A program made the position numbers and the translations under genes. Shown here in pieces: positions 59,004 to 64,000 of a stretch of 64,000 bases of DNA. The DNA is from Pelobacter propionicus DSM 2379 (GTDB taxonomy: Bacteria; Desulfobacterota; Desulfuromonadia; Geobacterales; Pseudopelobacteraceae), in contig NC_008607.1 of assembly GCF_000015045.1 (NCBI RefSeq), positions 124,001 through 188,000 of the forward strand. Direction: 5' to 3'. Within the stretch, counting starts at the first letter, position 1; each line of letters opens with the position of its first letter. The notes below the pieces were generated by a model. That model was not told the DNA's origin and made no database searches. It was given only the letters and a program-made list of their open reading frames with translations.

Positions 59004-60272
59004 ATGTTAAAATCATGGTTCTATCAACAATCAATTGCCACAAAAATGTTTATTTCAGTCGCTTTTGTGATGGTTTTCGCCATAGTAATGGGATCGTTTT
59101 CTATATATCAAATTAGTACATTTATCGATCTTCTTCAACAATATGCAACGAAGTACAACATTCCAAATGAAATAGTAGCCAAAGAGATTAGTCAATTCGA
59201 AACGCTCCGTAATCTAATAGCTGGTATGCTGGTCTTGGGTGTTATTGTCTGTTATTATGTAGCTCACTTTACTATCAAGAACGTCATCTGTAAGTCTCTC
59301 TGGTATGCTCAACAGGCTCTTGAAAGGATTGCTGATGGTGACCTCACTCAAAACATAAATGTGAAGAGTAACGAGGAAATCGGAATGCTTTTCGCTGCAA
59401 TGAAAAGGATCATTGAAAAGCTGAGGGAAGTTTCTTCCGATATTAATCGACTCACCCATACTCTTGCAGAAAACTCAAACAGCCTCTTGCAGACCACGCA
59501 GGAGATGAATCACAACGCCCACGAACAGGCTCACCAGACCAGCCAGGTGTCTAGCGCTTCTCTTGAGATGTCCCAAACTCTCCTGGACATTGCTGGCAGC
59601 GCTGAACAGGCAACAGTTGCCGCAACAGAAACCGCCGAGGCTGCAAATAATGGTCTTGCCGCAGTTGCCGAGGTTATGGGTGAAATGCAAAAAATCGCCA
59701 ATTCGGTTCAGGAATCATCAACAACCATTGGCAAGTTGGGTGAATCAAGTGTTCAGATCGGGAATATCGTGGGGACTATTGAGGACGTGGCGGACCAGAC
59801 CAACCTGCTGGCTCTTAATGCTGCCATCGAGGCGGCCCGGGCCGGTGAACAGGGACGAGGTTTCGCTGTTGTCGCTGACGAGGTGAGGGCGCTGGCTGAA
59901 CGCACAGCTCGGGCTACCAGAGAAATCGCCGAGATGATCAAAAACATTCAGAAGGATACGGAGCAGGCGGTTGCTGGCATGGCATCCAGTAAACGCGATG
60001 CAGACGGAGGCCTGGCAAGAACTGAAGAAGCAAATCAGGCCTTGGAAGCGATTGTGAGAGCATCAAGCAACAGCATGGACATAATCGTGAGGATTGCAAC
60101 AGCAACCGAAGAAGAGTCCGCTGTGACTGCCGAGGTTTCGTCAAGTATCGAGAAAATTGCCACCGGTACGCGGTCTACCGAAGAGTCTGCAGAACAAATT
60201 GAAGAATCTGCAAAGCTGCTGTCGGCCCTCTCTGCTGATCTTGAGAAATCGGCCGCGTGGTTCAGGGTTTGA
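59004..60272 (+). CDS. methyl-accepting chemotaxis protein, minimal sensor (422 aa)
   Basis: Two membrane helices (about 13-34, [20 protein letters not shown], and 70-92) enclose a periplasmic loop of only 35-40 residues, too small for a normal ligand domain. HAMP (about 95-150) and a long signalling coiled coil follow, with the hairpin tip [20 protein letters not shown] near residue 270. There is no CheR-tethering pentapeptide at the end. It would join the host chemosensory arrays and may alter their gain or respond to a membrane or cytoplasmic signal. It is unusual cargo for a conjugative plasmid. Confidence 0.92.
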   Translation: MLKSWFYQQSIATKMFISVAFVMVFAIVMGSFSIYQISTFIDLLQQYATKYNIPNEIVAKEISQFETLRNLIAGMLVLGVIVCYYVAHFTIKNVICKSLWYAQQALERIADGDLTQNINVKSNEEIGMLFAAMKRIIEKLREVSSDINRLTHTLAENSNSLLQTTQEMNHNAHEQAHQTSQVSSASLEMSQTLLDIAGSAEQATVAATETAEAANNGLAAVAEVMGEMQKIANSVQESSTTIGKLGESSVQIGNIVGTIEDVADQTNLLALNAAIEAARAGEQGRGFAVVADEVRALAERTARATREIAEMIKNIQKDTEQAVAGMASSKRDADGGLARTEEANQALEAIVRASSNSMDIIVRIATATEEESAVTAEVSSSIEKIATGTRSTEESAEQIEESAKLLSALSADLEKSAAWFRV

Positions 60273-60751
60273 TCCAACGAGTCTTCAATACGTCTGTCTA
60301 TTTATTCCTGTTTGTGTCAATCGGGATTCTTGCTCCTCAGGAGGTAAAGGAGATATCGCCTTTTGCTTGGGGGTGGGTCGAGGGAAAGCTAGGATGGGAT
60401 CTTACTGGCTTTTGGTTTTCCCCTTTCGGAGGAAACGGCAAATGCCGGATAACCAACTCTCAGGTGGCATGGAGACTACCTGAGAGCAAGATAGTCTTTG
60501 GTGAGGTATCGCCACCAGGAAGACGCCCATATCCTCATCTGTGGGTGGAGAATAGAGGTCAAATTGTAGATGGGGTTTGCCCGCCCGAAGTCCCTGGCTG
60601 CAGTAGCCGGCGCCGCTTTGCGACAATCAATCCAACTAGCCTGACAATCGAGGCGCAGAACCCTTTGTCCGAAAAGGACCAAAAGAGCATAGCCTGGGGA
60701 TTAGATTACTTGCAAGGTTTGAAATCCTCTTCCGTAGCGACTGGTGGTTAA
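60257..60751 (+). CDS. hypothetical protein overlapping the MCP 3' end (164 aa)
   Basis: An N-terminal hydrophobic helix ([18 protein letters not shown]) suggests a signal or anchor. The body has [40 protein letters not shown], two Cys ([12 protein letters not shown]) and a basic loop. It overlaps the MCP gene by 16 bases and the minus-strand small-protein gene tail-to-tail by four. I do not recognise it. A secreted or periplasmic domain with one disulfide is likely. Confidence 0.55.
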   Translation: MVQGLIQRVFNTSVYLFLFVSIGILAPQEVKEISPFAWGWVEGKLGWDLTGFWFSPFGGNGKCRITNSQVAWRLPESKIVFGEVSPPGRRPYPHLWVENRGQIVDGVCPPEVPGCSSRRRFATINPTSLTIEAQNPLSEKDQKSIAWGLDYLQGLKSSSVATGG

Positions 60752-60969
60752 TCGCACTCGACGAAAGGGGAGCGCAACCTCAGCATTCTCTTGATGGCCT
60801 GCAGAAAACGGCTTTCCCTGTCGATCATCAAGACTGTGCAGACAACCAGACTCACCAGAGCCAGTAACCGGTAATCTCCTTGATACCCGAATCCGCTAGT
60901 TCCGTTTCCCGCATAAAGATAGGACACTGAGCTCGCCCAGGCCAACGCCAACAACACTTTCTTCAACAT
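60748..60969 (-). CDS. small membrane protein under a transfer box (73 aa)
   Basis: Signal-like N-terminus (KKVLLALAWASSVSYLYA), a short Gly-rich loop, a second hydrophobic helix (LLALVSLVVCTVLMI) and a basic cytoplasmic tail. It is preceded by box copy 5, so it appears to be expressed with the conjugation genes although it lies far from them. Entry exclusion, pilin chaperoning or immunity would fit its size and location; none is shown. Confidence 0.65.
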   Translation of the reverse strand: MLKKVLLALAWASSVSYLYAGNGTSGFGYQGDYRLLALVSLVVCTVLMIDRESRFLQAIKRMLRLRSPFVECD

Positions 60970-61021
60970 GCATAAACCCCTTGCCGGAGATTGAGAGCCA
61001 CGAAAAATGCTCTCATAATAA

Positions 61022-61059
61022 TATCTGGCAAGGGGTTTGATTATTTGGTGTAATTAAAT
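61022..61059 (-). promoter_or_regulatory. transfer-regulon box, copy 5 (most diverged)
   Basis: Reads ATTTAATTACACCAAATAAT, then CAAACCCCTTGCCAGATA, four differences from the consensus. TATTAT follows as a good -10, then a 7-bp leader hairpin (TGAGAGC/GCTCTCA, 60992-60998 with 61009-61015). It lies between mucR and the small membrane gene and drives the latter. Confidence 0.72.
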
Positions 61060-61068
61060 GCAGTTTTT

Positions 61069-61515
61069 TTACTTCTTGGTTTTTTTTGATGCTCTGACCG
61101 CTCTGGCTTTTTCTAGATTGGCGGCCAGGTTGTTCTCTTTGGCAGCAGCGCGGCGGGCCTCGGAGTAGTTCTTCGCAGTCAACGCCTGTGTTGGGGAAAT
61201 ATTGAACTGCTTGCGGTACTGGCCGGGCTTGAGATCGTGGGCCTGCTTCAAGTGCCTGGTCAAGGTCTTGAATCCGGTCTTGCCACAGATCATGCACCCG
61301 ATCTGATCATCCTTGAAAGCCTTGCGTATAGTCAGGGCGGGGGCCTGAGAGGCAGGTTCACTTGCTTCCAGCGCTTCCGGCGTTCCACCCTCCAGCGCCT
61401 TCAGAGACGAATAGACTGCATTGATCTCACCAAGCAGGTCTTCCTTCGACATCTGTGAGCCTGATGCGTGAGCTGAAACAATACTTGCAGTAAGTTCGAC
61501 AAGAGATTGAGTCAT
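61069..61515 (-). CDS. MucR/Ros-family zinc-finger transcription regulator (148 aa)
   Basis: The N-terminal helical oligomerisation part (TQSLVELTASIVSAHASGSQ) is followed by a single unusual zinc finger (CMICGKTGFKTLTRHLKQAH) at about residues 78-97. The basic wing (LKPGQYRKQFNI, NYSEARRAAA) comes next. The family binds AT-rich DNA, often silencing transferred genes. ATG at 61515 has AAGGAG eight bases upstream. It could modulate box 5, 10 bases past its stop, or silence wider parts of the plasmid. Confidence 0.88.
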   Translation of the reverse strand: MTQSLVELTASIVSAHASGSQMSKEDLLGEINAVYSSLKALEGGTPEALEASEPASQAPALTIRKAFKDDQIGCMICGKTGFKTLTRHLKQAHDLKPGQYRKQFNISPTQALTAKNYSEARRAAAKENNLAANLEKARAVRASKKTKK

Positions 61516-61595
61516 TGATATACTCCTTGACATATTATGAATTATAACAACTATGAAGACATTATATAAAACCACCATGCAATATCAACAAAAAA

Positions 61596-62510
61596 CTACT
61601 CTCTTCGTGAAAATCTATTGAACGCATCAATTTTTATTATCTCAACATCATCTGTTCCATTGGTATAGGCGATATTGTTAAGAAACGTAATCTCGTTATC
61701 AAGGTCTTTTTCAGAAACAACTGTCCACCAAGTTTTTATCTTTCCATCACCTCCAGGCTCCCAGTGGTATTTTCTATCCCTCAGCGAATCTTTTGCCGAA
61801 TATGCTGAGTTGTAGGCCATGATCTTAAAGCTTGGTTTTCTGGCATTTTCCAAAACTGTTTTAAATACAGATAACTTAGAAACTGGTAAATTCTCTAGGA
61901 GCAATCCTAACAGTCCTTCTGCATCATTGAGCGCACGATGTGCATCAATGAAACACGCTCCACATTTGTATAACAAATACTCTAAAGTCCGAGATGTAAC
62001 GAGCTCATTTTTCCAGTCTATCTGCGACATAGTGCATGCAAAAGGGAGCTTCTCAAACTCAGGAAACCTTCTCTCCAAAAAGGAACGGTCAAATTTGCAG
62101 TTGTGACAAAAACATAGACTTGCTTGACTTACAATCTTTCCAACAGCCGCATCATCTAGCGACTGGCCGGCAAGCATGTCGTCAGTGATACCCGTAACTG
62201 CCGTCACTTCCGGGTCCAGGGGACGGCACGGATCTTCGAAACCCGAATATGTGTCCACGATCCTGCTGATTTCCCCTGTCATGGCGTCATACTCGAACGC
62301 CACAATGCCAAGCTCGATAATCACATCATCAGAGAAGTTGAAGCCTGTTGTCTCTGTATCGATACACAGGCCTACCCGCCTCGTCTTCCCGGTGATTGGT
62401 TTTCCCGTGAGACCAGGGTGCTGCATGATGTCCAGGCGTCGAAGGATACGATATTTCTGTGATGCTTCGAGCAGTTTCAATGCATCCATTTCATGTTTCG
62501 GGACATTCAT
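61596..62510 (-). CDS. DnaQ-family 3'-5' exonuclease (304 aa)
   Basis: The DEDDh motifs are intact: Exo I LCIDTETTGFNF near residue 50, Exo II FCHNCKFDRSFLERRF near 135, and Exo III IDAHRALNDAEGLLGLL near 195. The C-terminal third adds a domain with LRDRKYHWEPGGDGKIKTWW, seen in some plasmid or phage exonucleases. ATG at 62510 has GGAGG six bases ahead. It could trim 3' ends in replication, repair or transfer. It is transcribed divergently from the hipB-like gene across a 122-base gap. Confidence 0.88.
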   Translation of the reverse strand: MNVPKHEMDALKLLEASQKYRILRRLDIMQHPGLTGKPITGKTRRVGLCIDTETTGFNFSDDVIIELGIVAFEYDAMTGEISRIVDTYSGFEDPCRPLDPEVTAVTGITDDMLAGQSLDDAAVGKIVSQASLCFCHNCKFDRSFLERRFPEFEKLPFACTMSQIDWKNELVTSRTLEYLLYKCGACFIDAHRALNDAEGLLGLLLENLPVSKLSVFKTVLENARKPSFKIMAYNSAYSAKDSLRDRKYHWEPGGDGKIKTWWTVVSEKDLDNEITFLNNIAYTNGTDDVEIIKIDAFNRFSRRE

Positions 62511-62632
62511 TTGCCGCCTCCTTCGCAGGTATTTTGCCTGTAGATCACCAATACCTTTCTGTGTACTGTTATTGCATTATATGCGAAACAAATACGGTTG
62601 CAAACCAAAAAAGCATCATATACAATGCAAGC

Positions 62633-62875
62633 ATGTTATTCGAGCTGGGAAAAAAAATCCGTGAAGAGCGGAAGCACAGAAAACTTTCACAAGCACAAGT
62701 CGCCGCAGCTCTTGGTATGAGTCGGACCACTATCAGCCAAATCGAGATGGGGACAGTGCAGGATATTGGGGTACGCAAGCTGATTCGGGTACTGGAGTAT
62801 CTGGGGCTTGAGTTGCAAGTACGGGCTGCTGGAGCGCCTCCGACGCTTGAAGAGTTGAGGAGCGAACAGCCATAG
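62633..62875 (+). CDS. hipB: HipB-like XRE-family antitoxin/repressor (80 aa)
   Basis: Single Cro/C1-type HTH: LFELGKKIREERKHRKLSQA, QVAAALGMSRTTISQIEMG, IRVLEYLGLELQVRA. The C-terminal tail (PPTLEELRSEQP) could contact the toxin. The start is ATG 62633, and the protein is the usual HipB length. It heads a set of four tightly spaced genes ending in hipA. HipB-type proteins bind their own promoter and hold HipA inactive. Confidence 0.82.
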   Translation: MLFELGKKIREERKHRKLSQAQVAAALGMSRTTISQIEMGTVQDIGVRKLIRVLEYLGLELQVRAAGAPPTLEELRSEQP

Positions 62876-62917
62876 AGTGGCGTCAATAGAATGGACGCAT
62901 GTCATGGAGCGTGCAAA

Positions 62918-63124
62918 ATGGAAAAATCGATGAAAGAACCTGGATGGAATGTGAGTTGTAATAGCCGCAATGGCATGGCCCACTGGTGGGAGAGCTCTCC
63001 TTTGAAACCTGAATTTGTTCGAAGCCACTGTGGCAAGGTAGAGAAAAAAGAGAATCTTCAAGGCCTGTCACATGAACTGCGTCGGTGCAAAGTCTGCGCA
63101 AAACACGGAGAAGAGACGGCATGA
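62918..63124 (+). CDS. small Cys-rich protein between hipB and hipA (68 aa)
   Basis: About 68 aa with a Cys/His arrangement typical of a zinc ribbon: a Cys near residue 14, HC at about 38-39, and CKVCAKHG near residue 60. It has no recognised family. ATG at 62918 has GGAG eight bases ahead; an earlier ATG at 62891 lacks one. Its stop overlaps the next start (ATGA at 63121-63124), so it is translated as part of the hip unit. Confidence 0.55.
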   Translation: MEKSMKEPGWNVSCNSRNGMAHWWESSPLKPEFVRSHCGKVEKKENLQGLSHELRRCKVCAKHGEETA

Positions 63125-63381
63125 GAAAGGCTGAAGTGAGCACCCCGGGACAGGCACTCGCATATCTTGTCGATTGCACGTTGGCAACCATTTCACACAT
63201 GGCAATGCTCAAGTCGAGAAAGAAAAGTGAATATGAACGCCAGATTGCTATCGCTCAGAACGGGGTCGACTGGATGGTGCAAATGAACATTGATCCATCC
63301 ACAACCAGAGCCGCGGAAATCATCAGCCAGGGATTGACGGTAGCGGATTGGGCCAAGGGCTTCACCTTGGGCGAATCATGA
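63121..63381 (+). CDS. small helical protein immediately before hipA (86 aa)
   Basis: Mostly helical soluble protein (STPGQALAYLVDCTLATISH; YERQIAIAQNGVDWMVQM). It is coupled on both sides by ATGA overlaps (63121-63124 and 63378-63381), with GGAGAAGAG ahead of its start. It does not resemble the HipS N-subdomain of the HipBST systems, because HipA here keeps its own N-domain. It may be an extra antitoxin or adaptor. Confidence 0.6.
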   Translation: MRKAEVSTPGQALAYLVDCTLATISHMAMLKSRKKSEYERQIAIAQNGVDWMVQMNIDPSTTRAAEIISQGLTVADWAKGFTLGES

Positions 63382-64000
63382 CAATCACGCCACACACCCT
63401 TGCTGTCTGGGCGGACGACCAGAGAGCCGGCCTCCTGGATCGATCTATTGATCAGCATCAGTATGTGTTCGCATACGACCCGGCTGCCGAGTCTCCGTCG
63501 GCTCAAGTCTCGCTGACCATGCCCGTGCGGCTGGAGAGCTGGGCGAGCCGTGACCTGCATCCGATATTCCAAATGAACCTACCTGAGGGGGCGCTCCTGG
63601 AGGCAATCCGGAGGACTGTTTCGAAACTGATCGGCGAAGACGATCTAACGATTCTTCGGGTGACTGGTGGCAACCAGGTCGGACGTAACCGTTTCTCTCT
63701 CGCGGCTGACCCGGCGCCCGGGATCGTAGAAACCAAAGAGTCATTGGATGAGTTGCTGTCGTATCCGGACACAGAAGAGTTGTTCAACGATCTGGTGGCG
63801 AAGTATGCCCTGCGCTCCGGGGTATCTGGTGTTCAGCCGAAGGTGATGCTCGATGCGACGGAACGAGGAACCGCCGCCGTCGGTGGCTACATCGTGAAGT
63901 CCTGGGGGAGCGAGTATCCCCAGTTGGCGGCGAATGAGTTCTTTTGCATGACCGCGGCAAAACGCGCAGGCCTCTCGGTCCCGGAATTCCATTTGTCTGA
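63378..64000 (+). CDS. hipA: HipA-like serine/threonine kinase toxin (partial, runs off right edge)
   Basis: The first 207 residues are visible and include the HipA N-subdomain (TLAVWADDQRAGLLDRS; LHPIFQMNLPEGALLEA, the conserved 'F.NLLPEG' region) and the start of the kinase core. ISRMLLGGSG-type segments are represented by RSGVSGVQPKVMLDA, the 'GvQpK' phosphate-binding motif. YIVKSWGSEYPQLAANEFFC supplies the ATP-binding Lys and helix. In E. coli HipA phosphorylates glutamyl-tRNA synthetase. The catalytic loop lies beyond the window, so activity cannot be judged. Confidence 0.88.
   Translation, partial: MTITPHTLAVWADDQRAGLLDRSIDQHQYVFAYDPAAESPSAQVSLTMPVRLESWASRDLHPIFQMNLPEGALLEAIRRTVSKLIGEDDLTILRVTGGNQVGRNRFSLAADPAPGIVETKESLDELLSYPDTEELFNDLVAKYALRSGVSGVQPKVMLDATERGTAAVGGYIVKSWGSEYPQLAANEFFCMTAAKRAGLSVPEFHLS

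Noticed and set aside
1-64000. CRISPR array
   Set aside because: No regularly spaced repeat with unique spacers; the only arrays are replication iterons and partition repeats.

Overview
This window looks like the core of a large self-transmissible plasmid, possibly with some integrative character. It carries a complete F-type (TraA/L/E/K/B/V/C/W/U/N/F/H/G, TrbC/TrbI) type IV secretion system, a candidate MOBH (HD-domain) relaxase, two Rep_3-family initiators with iteron arrays and two different partition systems. The host looks like an anaerobic Deltaproteobacterium, perhaps of the Geobacter/Pelobacter (Desulfuromonadales) type. That guess rests only on overall gene style (IHF, MucR, MCP and small-protein families, moderate GC content) and is weakly held.

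Layout. 1-7.7 kb is an accessory region: a DUF1643 protein cut by the left edge, small hypotheticals, a tyrosine recombinase behind a long perfect palindrome, a DUF6884-like protein, a tRNA-like remnant, a transglutaminase-like protein, an orphan OmpR-type regulator, IHF, and an ASCH + DUF5131 pair. 7.8-9.75 kb is a UvrD/FBH1-like helicase coupled to a two-TM protein. 9.9-15.6 kb holds hypotheticals, a decayed RHS/YD-repeat gene, an outer-membrane/SH3 operon and an M23 peptidase. 15.6-36.2 kb is the main transfer region, read on the minus strand as two operons: ompA-like, dsbC, traA to trbC; then trbI, traF-type peptidase to traG. 36.2-44.5 kb is the replication and partition block: iterons, ParA with a RHH partner, two divergent Rep_3 initiators flanking an origin, and ParM/ParR with centromere-like repeats. 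45-48.1 kb is a regulatory block: a sigma-like protein, a degenerate NtrC-like regulator and a CI-like repressor. 48.1-55.3 kb is the third transfer operon, on the plus strand: lytic transglycosylase, NusA-like protein, coupling ATPase, HD relaxase, TraF and TraH. 55.4-64 kb holds a RecD2-like helicase, a chemoreceptor, MucR, a DnaQ-like exonuclease and a hipBA-type locus cut by the right edge.

How it works together. Five near-identical copies of a 38-bp element (cores at 13395, 21021, 36227, 48130 and 61022) lie just upstream of five transcription units, each time in the same orientation relative to its genes. Each ends in a -10-like hexamer and lacks an obvious -35. I read them as the shared promoter/activator site of a transfer regulon. 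The regulon includes three units that are not recognised T4SS parts: the SH3/outer-membrane operon at 11.4-13.3 kb, the small membrane protein at 60.7 kb, and the OmpA-like gene at the head of the pilus operon. The third transfer operon also encodes a protein that aligns with the N-terminal, S1 and KH1 regions of NusA but lacks KH2. A transcription-elongation factor inside a conjugation operon, on a plasmid whose long transfer operons share one promoter type, is the most unusual thing I see here.

All calls were made by reading the sequence and from memory of protein families. No database search was run.
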